64,000 bases of DNA from Echinicola vietnamensis DSM 17526 (lineage in GTDB: Bacteria > Bacteroidota > Bacteroidia > Cytophagales > Cyclobacteriaceae): positions 1,558,001-1,622,000 of the forward strand of contig NC_019904.1 in assembly GCF_000325705.1 (NCBI RefSeq), written 5' to 3'. Positions within the stretch are counted from its first letter, which is position 1, and each line of letters opens with the position of its first letter. Positions 53,635-63,200 of the stretch are shown piece after piece. The notes beneath the pieces were generated by a model. That model saw only the letters and a program-made list of their open reading frames with translations, ran no database searches and was not told the DNA's origin. A program made the translations under genes and the position numbers.

Positions 53635-54314
53635 AATCCTTTGATTTGATAACCTACTCCATAGATGTTGTTGATCTCTACCTGTGCCCCGGCTTCTTTC
53701 AACTTTCTTTTGAGGTTCCTGATCTGCGAGAACAGGAAATTGAAACTCTGGGCCTCATCCACGTAATCGCCCCAAATATACTCGGCCAATGACACTTTGG
53801 AGATCACCCGTTTATGGTTATTGATCAGGTGGGTAAGAATGGCATACTCTTTTTTGGTAAATGAAATAAGATTTTCGAGGTCATCTACACCTACCAGATA
53901 TTGGTCAGGTTCTATAACCAGGTTGGCAAAGCGGAAAAGTTTGTTGGTTTTGAATTGTTTTCTGCGGATGATGGCTTTTATCCTGGCATTGAGTTCGGAA
54001 AAGTAAAACGGCTTGGTGAGGTAGTCATCGGCCCCTAGCCCCAGCCCCTTCAATTTGTCATCCAGCGAATTCCGTGCTGAAAGAATGATCACCCCGTCCG
54101 TCTTGTCTTCTGTATAAAGCGTCTCCAAAAGGTCAAAACCGCTACCATCGGGAAGGTTAATATCCAGAATTATGCAATCGTAATTATACAGTGAAATACG
54201 CTCCATAGCAGACTGGAGCCCCATTGCGGAATCATAAATAAATCCTTCTTCGGAAGCAAACTCTTCCAGGCTTTTTAACAATTGCGGCTCATCTTCGACA
54301 ATTAACAACTTCAT
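53631..54314 (-). CDS. OmpR-family response regulator
   Basis: 227 residues. The receiver domain has the acidic pair in LLIVEDEPQ, the phospho-acceptor Asp51 in CIILDINLPDGSG and the Lys in LTKPFYFSEL. The C-terminal winged helix has SFTKKEYAILTHLINNHKRV and NNIYGVGYQI. It is the first gene of the pair; the same box that precedes its own promoter also precedes the dismutase and pump genes. So it most likely activates all three units. Confidence 0.94.
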   Translation of the reverse strand: MKLLIVEDEPQLLKSLEEFASEEGFIYDSAMGLQSAMERISLYNYDCIILDINLPDGSGFDLLETLYTEDKTDGVIILSARNSLDDKLKGLGLGADDYLTKPFYFSELNARIKAIIRRKQFKTNKLFRFANLVIEPDQYLVGVDDLENLISFTKKEYAILTHLINNHKRVISKVSLAEYIWGDYVDEAQSFNFLFSQIRNLKRKLKEAGAQVEINNIYGVGYQIKGL

Positions 54315-54318
54315 GCAT

Positions 54319-54353
54319 TCAAAATAACAATTTAAATCTGTAGAAAAACGGGA
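54319..54353 (-). promoter_or_regulatory. Regulator box and putative promoter of the two-component operon
   Basis: The minus strand reads TCCCGTTTTTCTACAGAT (54353-54336), the third copy of the box. The -7 candidate TATTTTGA (54326-54319) lies 10 bp further, close to the start codon at 54314. That suggests autoregulation. Confidence 0.65.
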
Positions 54354-54385
54354 TTGCTGCGTTAACCATTCTATTACATCTGCTT

Positions 54386-54735
54386 CTTAGATTTAAAATT
54401 GCATGTAGTCCTTTTTTAGGCTCAAATCCTAGAGAAAGTCCGATATTTGCTCAATTGAAAAGATTTCATAATCAACACCAACTCAGCAACCTCAAATCCT
54501 CCACCAAATGGTTCAAGTTCAGTCCAGTCAGCTCCTTAAAACAGGATTAAAGGATATTATTTGAGCTTGAGGTATTTTGGCAAAACCACAATATTCCAGC
54601 ACTTCTCTCTGGCTAGAGAATTTTATGAAAGCAAACTATGCTTAAATCAAATTTTTAGATTTAAGCATAGCATAAAGCCCCTCTAACAATCGTAAATCCC
54701 GTAGAAAAAGGTTCGACATTTGTTCAATAGAGCTA
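54386..54735. repeat. Diverged internal repeat next to the direct repeat
   Basis: The stretch 54386-54458 (TTAGATTTAAAATTGCAT, later CAAATCC, then CGATATTTGCTCAAT) aligns by eye with 54653-54735 (TTAGATTTAAGCATAGCAT, AAATCCCGTAG, CGACATTTGTTCAAT). It may be a remnant of the chromosomal target of the recombinase element. Alignment is by eye and imperfect. Confidence 0.4.
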
Positions 54736-55060
54736 CTTAAGGAAACGGAAAATTAGTCTGTTTCCTTTTTTTCTACACTAAAGTGTCTTAAAGTACAGCG
54801 TGTTGTGTTAAAATGGATAGGGTTCGATAATTATCATATGACACCCTCTTTTTTTGCTTCTATTATACAACACCTGTCTTAAGGACTATTCTAACACATG
54901 TTTTACGGTTCAATTTCCGCTAAAGGATTTCTGCATATACCTTCTCTCTGGGTATGGCCATGAACCTTTGCAACCATGTAAAGAAAATTTAAAATAGTTG
55001 TAGCTTCGTCTTCATCGACTTTGATGTGATTTTTCGCCAGGATTGCAATAGCATGCTTTA
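54477..55060. repeat. Direct repeat copy 1 (recurs at 63415-64000)
   Basis: About 585 bp that recur 8938-8940 bp to the right with few changes, except a diverged patch (54588-54630). The repeat holds the 13-bp perfect inverted repeat CTATGCTTAAATC/GATTTAAGCATAG (54636-54670), the palindrome GATAATTATC, and the small gene at 54903. The part without a gene (54477-54902) has nothing else. It lies directly downstream of the serine recombinase gene. Confidence 0.85.
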
Positions 55061-55112
55061 TCGACACCTTCTTATCGCCGAAGCGTTTTGTGTCTTTATA
55101 TACTGAGTTCAT
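54903..55112 (-). CDS. Small protein after the recombinase gene
   Basis: 69 residues, helical, with VSIKHAIAILAKNHIKVDED, then EATTILNFLYMVAK. Short proteins with this KHAIxIL...LNFLYxxAK pattern are often found beside large serine recombinases in Bacteroidota and are sometimes mislabelled as sugar-transport subunits. A partner or directionality factor of the recombinase would fit, but that is inference. It begins 23 bp after the recombinase stop. A second, cut copy with a changed C-terminus lies at the right window edge. Confidence 0.7.
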   Translation of the reverse strand: MNSVYKDTKRFGDKKVSIKHAIAILAKNHIKVDEDEATTILNFLYMVAKVHGHTQREGICRNPLAEIEP

Positions 55113-55135
55113 CTTTTTTTAAATTTAATCATGTA

Positions 55136-56638
55136 TTAGGGTTGGGCAGACAAGGCTGCGGACTGATTGTTTGCGATGGTTAAAATTTTTGAAAGAGTAT
55201 TGTTTAACACCAAAGAATCGAGGTCGCGGGTTTTGGTGTTTATATTTCCCGGCATTATCCCGTTTATGATTTTTCTCTGGTCACCGATGTCAAAGTCTCT
55301 ATATCTGCTGAAAATATCTGAATATGACTCATCTTCCATGTAATTGTATTTGTCATACAATTGAAGTCTGGCATTAATCCTGTTCAGATCGTTTTTCAGG
55401 CCTTCTGAAGCAAGGTTGTATTCCTTTTTGAGTTCACTGAAATCCTCAAATTCTATTTTGTCATTGATGTACAGTTTCCTGGCTTTTGACATCAATATCT
55501 CCCGTTCGTCTATTTTATCCAGTAGCAGCCTTCTCTCTCGTAAATACTCAGATTGCTGCACGGATGCATTTACCTCCTTAAGAATAAGTTTGAACAACTC
55601 AATAACCCCTTGTTTAAGCACCAGTTTTTCCAGCTTTTCGTTATATAAGCTATTTATCCGGTCAGCATTGAATCTTGCTTTGCACTTCCCTCCAAGGCAA
55701 TGATAGTATGGATAACTGTTGCTACTGCCTTTTGAAACACTGCCGGTTAATTTCCGGCCGCATAGTGGGCAGGTCAAGTATCCTCTTAACGGAAATATTT
55801 TTTTTAGTTCCTCCGTTTTTCCTCTAGGCCTCGTTTTGCGTTTGATGGAAGCTTGGACTTCATTGAATAACTCCTCAGATATTAAAGGTTTATGAAGTGC
55901 TTTAACAAATTCCATTTCTTCACTACCTCTTGGAGGAACAGTAACAATGCCACAGTATGCAGGGTTGCGGATAAGTTTCCAGAAGTTGGATTTTCCACAT
56001 TTCAATCCTTTTGTACAGGCCATTCTCCTGACTTCCTCAATAGTGAAAGATCGCTTTGCCAATTGCTGAAAGGACCATATGATAATATCTGCTTCGGGGT
56101 GCTTTGGAGCGATGAATTTTTTCCCATCGGGAGAGATCTGGTTGATGTACCCTAAAGGAGCCTTCCCAGGATACCTACCGGCCTGTTTTGCCCGGCGCAT
56201 ACCATTTGATGTATTCAAAGCCCTTCGGTTATTTTCAGCTTCGGGAATCGATAAATACACCGCAAGCATGACCGAACTCTCAGGAATATCAAAATCAATG
56301 GGTTGGTCAATGGCCACCGCCTGCGTATTGAGATTTCGCAGGATCCCGATCATTTCATAGGCATATTGTATGTTGCGGCTGAACCGGTCCCATTTGACAA
56401 ATAAAATGTTCTCGGGTTTCCTGCCTTTATTCCCCTTGATCGCAGCTATGAGTTTTTTCCATTCAGGACGATTGAAGCTTTTCGCTGAAAAATCTTCGCG
56501 ATAAATGCCCATGACTGTGATATTGTGGAAACCGCAATATTGCAACAGTCGTTCTTCCTGCTCGGGAAGGGAGTACCCTTTTCTTTTCTGTTCATCCGTG
56601 CTTACCCGGATGTATAAATAAGCTGATTCCATATTCAT
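55136..56638 (-). CDS. Large serine recombinase
   Basis: About 500 residues from the ATG at 56638 (56632 and 56680 are alternatives). The resolvase domain has AYLYIRVSTDEQ with the nucleophilic Ser and later VKWDRFSRN. The recombinase domain follows, then a zinc ribbon (CPLCGRKLTG and YHCLGGKC) and a long coiled coil near the end. Such enzymes integrate and excise mobile elements in one direction. The enzyme's gene is near the edge of the repeat-flanked metal cassette, which it may move. Confidence 0.93.
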   Translation of the reverse strand: MNMESAYLYIRVSTDEQKRKGYSLPEQEERLLQYCGFHNITVMGIYREDFSAKSFNRPEWKKLIAAIKGNKGRKPENILFVKWDRFSRNIQYAYEMIGILRNLNTQAVAIDQPIDFDIPESSVMLAVYLSIPEAENNRRALNTSNGMRRAKQAGRYPGKAPLGYINQISPDGKKFIAPKHPEADIIIWSFQQLAKRSFTIEEVRRMACTKGLKCGKSNFWKLIRNPAYCGIVTVPPRGSEEMEFVKALHKPLISEELFNEVQASIKRKTRPRGKTEELKKIFPLRGYLTCPLCGRKLTGSVSKGSSNSYPYYHCLGGKCKARFNADRINSLYNEKLEKLVLKQGVIELFKLILKEVNASVQQSEYLRERRLLLDKIDEREILMSKARKLYINDKIEFEDFSELKKEYNLASEGLKNDLNRINARLQLYDKYNYMEDESYSDIFSRYRDFDIGDQRKIINGIMPGNINTKTRDLDSLVLNNTLSKILTIANNQSAALSAQP

Positions 56639-56725
56639 ATGTTTAATTTTAAGTTTCTTATCTGTTCTATATTTTATCACAGCCCCTACAAATTCAGGTC
56701 ATTATGTAATTGATGTCAAAATTTC

Positions 56726-56733
56726 TATATTTG
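56726..56733 (+). promoter_or_regulatory. -7 promoter element of the metal cassette
   Basis: TATATTTG matches TAnnTTTG. Transcription would begin near 56740, almost at the first ATG of the His-rich gene (56741), so either the message is leaderless or translation starts at a later Met (56769/56772). Confidence 0.5.
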
Positions 56734-56740
56734 ACTCTTG

Positions 56741-57175
56741 ATGTTTCCGGACAAACAAATAAAGGCATTGATGATGTTGCTTATCATGTTATCCATGATG
56801 CTGCACAATGCCTATCCCCATGTCCACCATCAGCATGGGACGGTAGAGACTGTTGCCCTGGAACATGAATCACATCAACACACTGATCACCGTCACTCCC
56901 ATGATCAGGACGACAATGAGGACCACAAAGATTTTTTTGATTTTCTATTAAAAAGTCACTCTCATTCTCAGCACCCCCATCAGCATGCACCGGTTATTGA
57001 ACTAGTGAAGGTCAAGAAGAACTTAACGGATTTGTGCTACACTGAGGAACCGGCAACTATATGCTTTGACCGAATAGCTGAAAATCTACACAGGTATTTT
57101 CTTTATAAAAGCCTCGCTCTTGCAAAGCCTTACTCACCCTCTATTTCCCTTCGTGGACCACCATTATTAGGATAA
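56741..57175 (+). CDS. Histidine-rich exported protein of the metal cassette
   Basis: About 144 residues; start uncertain because the promoter lies so close. A hydrophobic N-terminal segment (MLLIMLSMMLHNAYP) is followed by about 18 His, mostly in HVHHQHG, HQHTDHRHSH and HSHSQHPHQH. The C-terminal 50 residues lack His. It probably binds a divalent metal in the periplasm for the efflux system. First gene of the cassette, 79 bp before the TolC-like gene. Confidence 0.75.
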   Translation: MFPDKQIKALMMLLIMLSMMLHNAYPHVHHQHGTVETVALEHESHQHTDHRHSHDQDDNEDHKDFFDFLLKSHSHSQHPHQHAPVIELVKVKKNLTDLCYTEEPATICFDRIAENLHRYFLYKSLALAKPYSPSISLRGPPLLG

Positions 57176-57254
57176 TCAATTGTGGGAGGACCTCCTGCCA
57201 ATCAGTATGTACACCATACTGATTATATATGATTCATCCTAAAAACCAATCTAT

Positions 57255-58439
57255 ATGATTAAAAATATTGTGTTCGCCCTGTGCGGATGCTTGTTGTCAT
57301 TGAGTGTTTTTGCCCAGACGACATCTATTGAAAGCATCCTCAAACAGGTCGAACAAAACAACCAGGAGTTAAAGGCCCTGTCCGAATATATGGATAGTAA
57401 AAGGCTTGAGTTGAAATCCGGCAATAATTTGCCCGACCCCCAATTGGGAGCTTATTACCTTCCTTTTGGAGACCATAGCACAGCCGATTATACCGAATTT
57501 CAGATTAGTCAGTCTTTTGAATTTCCAACGGTTTACAGCGCTCGTGGTAGTCTTATTGACAAACAGTCTGCTCAATTGGAATTGGACTACCAAACGAAAA
57601 GACAGGACATACTGACACAGGCCAAAGTCCACTGCCTGAACCTTATCTACCTGAATAAAAGACTGAATACCGAAACTCTTCGTGTAGAGCAAGCCAGGCA
57701 GGTGTTTGAACAGGCACAGAAACTTTACGAAAAGGAACAGATAGGTATCCTGGAACTGAATAAAGCCAAAGTAGCATGGATGCAGGAGCAGTTTAAGGTT
57801 CGGCAGATTGAAAATGATGTAAAAAACACTCTGTTACAACTCACTAATTTGAACGGGGGTACGGAAATAGATTTCACTTCCGAAGAGTACAGTGCATCCC
57901 TGGTTTTGGCTGGTAAAGACTCCATTTGGCAAGAAAAGCAGGCGCAAGACCCTGAATTGATGCAGTTGAAACAACAAGAGGCTATTGCTCAACAGTCATT
58001 GAACCTGGCTAAAAGCAAATCCTTGCCTAATCTGACGGCGGGCTACAATAGCCAGGGTGTTGCCGGTGAGCGGTTTTCCGGGATTTATGCCGGTATTTCT
58101 ATTCCATTATGGAGTAACCGCAATAAGGTTAAAGCCGCTCAATCTCAATTGGGTTATCAGCAAACTTTTACTTCATCAAGGACATTGCAAGCCTATGCCT
58201 TTTTTGAAAAGCAATACAATGATTATCAGATCATGCTTTCCAAATTTCAGGAATATGAGACTACACTTTCAGGTCTGAACAGTGATGAACTATTGCTGCA
58301 AGCCTATCAGTTGGGAGAATTGTCTTTCCTGGAATATTATATGGAATTACAGTTTTATCGACAGGCTTATGATGCCATGCTGAACATGCAATACCAACTT
58401 CATATATCGCAAAATCAATTATTAAAACATCAATTGTAA
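57255..58439 (+). CDS. TolC-family channel of the metal efflux system (CusC/CzcC-like)
   Basis: 394 residues, signal peptide ending VFAQ. Typical start TTSIESILKQVEQNNQELKA, then DPQLGAYYLPFGD, and helical repeats with QLGELSFLEYYMELQFYRQA near the end. It forms the outer-membrane duct for the CusBA-type pump encoded downstream, 21 bp before a His-rich lipoprotein gene. Confidence 0.9.
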   Translation: MIKNIVFALCGCLLSLSVFAQTTSIESILKQVEQNNQELKALSEYMDSKRLELKSGNNLPDPQLGAYYLPFGDHSTADYTEFQISQSFEFPTVYSARGSLIDKQSAQLELDYQTKRQDILTQAKVHCLNLIYLNKRLNTETLRVEQARQVFEQAQKLYEKEQIGILELNKAKVAWMQEQFKVRQIENDVKNTLLQLTNLNGGTEIDFTSEEYSASLVLAGKDSIWQEKQAQDPELMQLKQQEAIAQQSLNLAKSKSLPNLTAGYNSQGVAGERFSGIYAGISIPLWSNRNKVKAAQSQLGYQQTFTSSRTLQAYAFFEKQYNDYQIMLSKFQEYETTLSGLNSDELLLQAYQLGELSFLEYYMELQFYRQAYDAMLNMQYQLHISQNQLLKHQL

Positions 58440-58460
58440 AAACTTTAAAACGCATTAAAA

Positions 58461-58721
58461 ATGAAAATTTCAAATATTCTTATCGCCTTAACCCTTGTAT
58501 TCGCTATTGCCTGTAATGGCAAGAAATCCAACAAAGAGCACGGCCATTCACATGATAAGGTTGGTGAAGATCATGGACATAGTCATGGAGATGGTGACCA
58601 TGAACACGGTCACGAACATCATGAGCAGGAAGAGTTTACCGTAGGCAGTGATTCTTCTACTCAGGTCAAGGAAGAAGGAGCGCATACACATGAGGATGGC
58701 AGCACCCATCACGATCATTAA
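58461..58721 (+). CDS. Small histidine-rich lipoprotein
   Basis: 86 residues; lipobox FAIAC gives a lipidated Cys near residue 18. The rest holds 16 His in HGHSHDK, HGHSHGDGDHEHGHEHH and the closing HTHEDGSTHHDH. A metal-chelating lipoprotein is the simplest reading. It sits between the channel and the adaptor genes, with 20 bp to the latter. Confidence 0.75.
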   Translation: MKISNILIALTLVFAIACNGKKSNKEHGHSHDKVGEDHGHSHGDGDHEHGHEHHEQEEFTVGSDSSTQVKEEGAHTHEDGSTHHDH

Positions 58722-58741
58722 TCTTTAAACTGAAAGTTGAT

Positions 58742-60253
58742 ATGCGGTATATAATAGTATTGCTTTCGTTGGTGGTGATTTCGTGCCAATCAACGGAAGA
58801 ACATGGGCACGCTCATGACCAGGAGGGCGGTCATTCGCATGCGGGTGAAGAAAAACCTTCGGTAGATTATACAATCTGGACGGATCAAACAGAATTGTTT
58901 GTAGAGTTTCCTGCATTGGTGGTAGGTGAATCGAGTCGGTTTGCCACTCACTTTACGGTGCTGGATGGACATCAGCCCGTCAGGGAAGGGACTGTTACTG
59001 TCAGCCTGATAAAGGGTAATAAAGGTATTCGCCATTCAGTGGATGCACCTTCTTCTCCCGGGATCTTTGTACCATCCCTCCAACCAAAAGAATCCGGTAT
59101 TTATCAATTGATATTCGAGTTGGAAACTCCTGCTTATACGGATAGGATTGTCCTGAACGACATTCCCATTTTTGCAACTGCTGAGGAGGCGGAAAAGGTT
59201 TTGGCTGGTGAGGAAGAAAATGGAAATGCCATTACCTTCCTAAAAGAGCAAGCCTGGAAAATGGAGTTTCAAACCGCTCCTGTGTTGAAAAAAGAAGTGT
59301 ATCAAACCATTCCAACGTCTGGTATCTGGAAAGTAGCACCTTCGGATTATCAAACGCTGGTAGCTCCTGCAACGGGACGGGTGAGCTTTAGCTCAGGAGT
59401 CTTGACAGAAGGCAGTCCGGTGAAGGAAGGTCAGGTTTTGATGACCGTTAGCAGTACAGGGCTTACTTCCAACAACCTGGGTGCGGAGATTCAGAAAGCC
59501 AGGGCAGATTATGAGCAAGCTAAATCTGAATATGAGCGGAAAAAGGAATTGTACGAATCCAAGATTGTACCCAAATCAGAATTTGAGCAGGTTGAGCAAA
59601 AGTATCAGATAGCAAAAACCAACTATGAAACATTGAGTAGTGGTTACAGTGGCGGAGGCAAACAGGTCACCGCTCCTATAGGCGGATTCATAAAATCCAT
59701 TCAGGCGGTAAATGGTGGTTTTGCCAATCAAGGGGATGCTTTGGTGACTGTAACAAGTCATAAGAGTAGTTTGCTTGAAGTACAGGTAAGCCCGAAGTAC
59801 AGTGCTGAGCTTAAAAACATCAGAAACATCTGGTATCAACCTAAGGAGGGAGCATGGTCAAACCTGAATGAAAAGGGCGGAAAAATCCTTTCGGTGGATA
59901 AAGAAGTAGAGGCTAATCAACCTTTGATTTCTGTGTTCGCTGAAGTAAATGAAGGCGTGGAAATGCCGGAGGGCAGTTTCACAGAAGCTCAGTTGGCTGT
60001 TGGTAGTGCTATGGAAAGTTTGGTTATTCCTGTTTCCTGCTTGATGGAGGATTATGGTAACTATTCGGTGATCGTGCAACTATCGGGTGAAAGCTTTGAG
60101 CGCAGGAATGTGACCCTTGGCAAACGAAATGGCAGTGAAGTAGAAATAATCAAAGGGCTATCATTTGGAGAAGTAGTCGTCACCAAAGGAGCGTATCAGG
60201 TAAAAATGGCATCAATGTCCGGTCAGGCTCCTGCTCATGGACATGCTCATTAA
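58742..60253 (+). CDS. Metal efflux adaptor with His-rich ends (CusB/CzcB-like)
   Basis: 503 residues. A lipoprotein signal (VVISC, Cys near 15) is followed by a His-rich segment HGHAHDQEGGHSHAG, and the C-terminus ends in HGHAH. The core is a membrane fusion protein: TIPTSGIWKVAPSDYQTLVA, ATGRVSFSSGVLTEGSPVKE, a long helical hairpin, then barrel domains. It is longer than usual owing to an extra beta domain at about 50-145. It delivers metal ions to the permease and joins the channel. Confidence 0.92.
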   Translation: MRYIIVLLSLVVISCQSTEEHGHAHDQEGGHSHAGEEKPSVDYTIWTDQTELFVEFPALVVGESSRFATHFTVLDGHQPVREGTVTVSLIKGNKGIRHSVDAPSSPGIFVPSLQPKESGIYQLIFELETPAYTDRIVLNDIPIFATAEEAEKVLAGEEENGNAITFLKEQAWKMEFQTAPVLKKEVYQTIPTSGIWKVAPSDYQTLVAPATGRVSFSSGVLTEGSPVKEGQVLMTVSSTGLTSNNLGAEIQKARADYEQAKSEYERKKELYESKIVPKSEFEQVEQKYQIAKTNYETLSSGYSGGGKQVTAPIGGFIKSIQAVNGGFANQGDALVTVTSHKSSLLEVQVSPKYSAELKNIRNIWYQPKEGAWSNLNEKGGKILSVDKEVEANQPLISVFAEVNEGVEMPEGSFTEAQLAVGSAMESLVIPVSCLMEDYGNYSVIVQLSGESFERRNVTLGKRNGSEVEIIKGLSFGEVVVTKGAYQVKMASMSGQAPAHGHAH

Positions 60254-60265
60254 AAGGTTGAAGTT

Positions 60266-63200
60266 ATGTTGAATAAGATATTATCGATTTCACTGCAAAA
60301 CCGATTATTTGTGCTTCTGGGTGCTGTGGTGCTGAGTGTTGCAGGAATTTACATTGCCCGAGACATGAATGTGGATGTGTTTCCTGATCTCACTGCTCCA
60401 ACCGTAACTATCCTGACAGAGGCACACGGCATGGAATCCGAAGAGGTGGAAAAGCTGGTGACTTACCCATTGGAAACGGCCATGAACGGTTCTCCCGATG
60501 TGCGAAGAATCCGCTCTTCCTCTGCTGCAGGAATATCCATTGTCTGGGTAGAGTTTGAATGGGGAACGGATATTTACAGGGCCAGGCAAATTGTGAGCGA
60601 ACGCATCCCAATGGTGCGAGAAAACCTGCCTTCCGGTGTAGGTTCGCCTACGATGGCTCCCATTTCATCCATTATGGGTGAAGTGATGTTGTTGGGTGTA
60701 CGATCGGATAGCTTGTCATCGATGGAACTACGAACGCTTGCAGACTGGACGATCCGGCCAAGGATCAAATCCATTGGCGGCATTGCCAATGTGATCGTGA
60801 TTGGTGGTGATTACAAGCAATATCAAGTATTGGCGAATCCTGAGAAGCTCAAATACTATGATGTGAGCCTTGGCGAACTGTTGGAAAAGGTGCAGGAAAG
60901 CAACGTAAATGTTCCGGGAGGATTCCTGAATGAGTATGGCAATCAGTACATCATCAAAGGAAACGGAAGGGCTTATTCAGTGGAGCATCTGGAAGAGGCT
61001 GTTGTCAAAAATGTGAATGGACAGTCCATCAAAGTCAAAGATGTAGCTACTGTACAAATCGGTGCTGCGGACAAGATTGGTGACGGTTCACTGAATGCCG
61101 ATCCTGCCATAATCTTGACTGTTTCTAAGCAGCCGAACGTCAATACTTTAGAATTGACAAATAGGCTCGATGAAGCTATTGCTGATTTGAATAATACCCT
61201 GCCTGAAAGTGTGGAGATCAAAAGCCATATTTTCCGGCAGGCCAATTTCATAGATGCGTCTATTGACAACCTGAATCAAACGTTACTGGAAGGGGCATTC
61301 TTTGTGGCCATTGTTCTTTTTGTATTCCTGATGAACTGGCGGACGACAGTCATTTCATTGGTAGCTATTCCGGTTTCATTATTGGTTTCCATTATCGTTT
61401 TGAAGCTTTTGGGATATACCATCAATACCATGAGTTTGGGTGGTATGGCCATTGCCATTGGTGCGTTGGTGGATGATGCAATTATAGATGTAGAGAATGT
61501 TTTTAAGCGATTGCGAGAGAACATCAGAAAGCCGAAACCGGAACAGTTGCCCGTAATCACTGTGGTTAAAGATGCTTCTATAGAGATCCGTAGTTCCATC
61601 ATCATTGCCACGCTCATCATCATTGTGTCGTTTGTGCCTTTGTTTTTCCTGAGTGGTATGGAAGGAAGGTTGCTGCAGCCACTTGGTATTGCTTTTATTA
61701 CTTCGGTATTGACTTCCCTGATTGTTGCGGTAACGGTAACTCCTGTGCTGTGTTCTTATCTGTTGAAAAGCGAAAAGGTACTCAGCAAGCAAGCCGAAGG
61801 CACGAAAGTGGAACGCTGGCTTCAGGCTCGATATTCAGGGACATTGGAAAGGGTGTTGAAATTCCCAAAGACAGTAATTGGATTGACCGTTGGGGCATTC
61901 ATTATAAGTTTGATTCTATTGACGCAACTAGGACGCAGTTTCTTACCTGAGTTCAATGAAGGTTCATTGGTGATCAGTGCCGTAGGCGTGCCCGGTATGT
62001 CGCTGGAAGAAAGCAATAATAACGGAAAACTGATTGAACAGCTACTTTTGGAAATGCCCGAGGTAGATGTAGTCACTCGAAGGACCGGACGTGCAGAACT
62101 GGACGAACATGCGCAGGGGGTAAATGCGGCTGAAATAGATGTGCCCTTTACTCTTGACGGAAAGACGAAAGAGCAATTTTTTGAAGAGGTACGGACCAAA
62201 CTGAGTGTAGTGCCAGGGGTAAATATCACCTTGGGTCAACCGATTGCCCACCGTATTGACCACATGCTTTCGGGTACACGTGCCAATATTGCCATCAAGG
62301 TTTTCGGGGATGATCTGCAGCGACTATTTGAGTTGGGCAAAAGTGTAGAAACCAATATCAAATCCATTGAAGGGATTGCCGATGTGGCGGTAGATCAGCA
62401 AATAGAAGTACCGCAAATTCGGATTACTCCGAAAAGGCAGATGTTGGCTGCTTATGGGATGAGTGTTGGCGGTTTGATGGAGCAGGTGGATGTGGCTTTT
62501 GCCGGAGAAAAGGCAGGTGAAATCTATGAAGGTCAGCAGTATTTTGACCTGATAGTCCGCTTCCAAAAGCAGTCTAGAAATCGTATAGATGCTATAGAAA
62601 ATGCTTTGATCGCTTTGCCGAACGGTGGTGAAATTACCTTGGATCAATTGGCAGATGTTAAGTCTGTAAGTTCTCCGAACACCATTTCAAGAGAGAATGT
62701 AAAACGTAAAATTGTGGTTGCTGCCAATGTGCAGGGTCGTGATTTGCATGGGGTAGTTAATGAGATTCAGGAGATAGTAAACACCAATATTGATCTGCCT
62801 GAAGGCTATCGGGTGGAGTATGGCGGTCAGTTTGAAAGTGAGGCCAAAGCTTCACAAATGCTCATGATAACTGCAGTTATCGCCATATTGATCATCTTCT
62901 TGTTGCTCTATTTTGAGTTTAAAGACGTAAAACTATCGTTTATTGTACTTATTAATTTACCGCTGGCCCTGATCGGGGGGATTCTGATTGTTTACTTCAC
63001 CTCCGGGATTATCAGCATAGCGGCCACCATTGGTTTTATCAGCTTGTTCGGCATTGCTACCCGAAACGGTATTTTGTTGGTGTCCCGCTATGAAGATTTG
63101 AAGAAAGAAGGATTACTAGGATTTGAACTGCTCAAAACCGGAGCTTTGGACAGGCTAAACCCTATCTTAATGACCGCTTTTACAACCGGGCTTGCCCTGA

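Noticed and set aside
54685..54712. Fourth copy of the TTTCTACAGA box within the direct repeat
   Set aside because: The similarity (AAATCCCGTAGAAAAAG) lacks the CTACAGA core and there is no gene start nearby.
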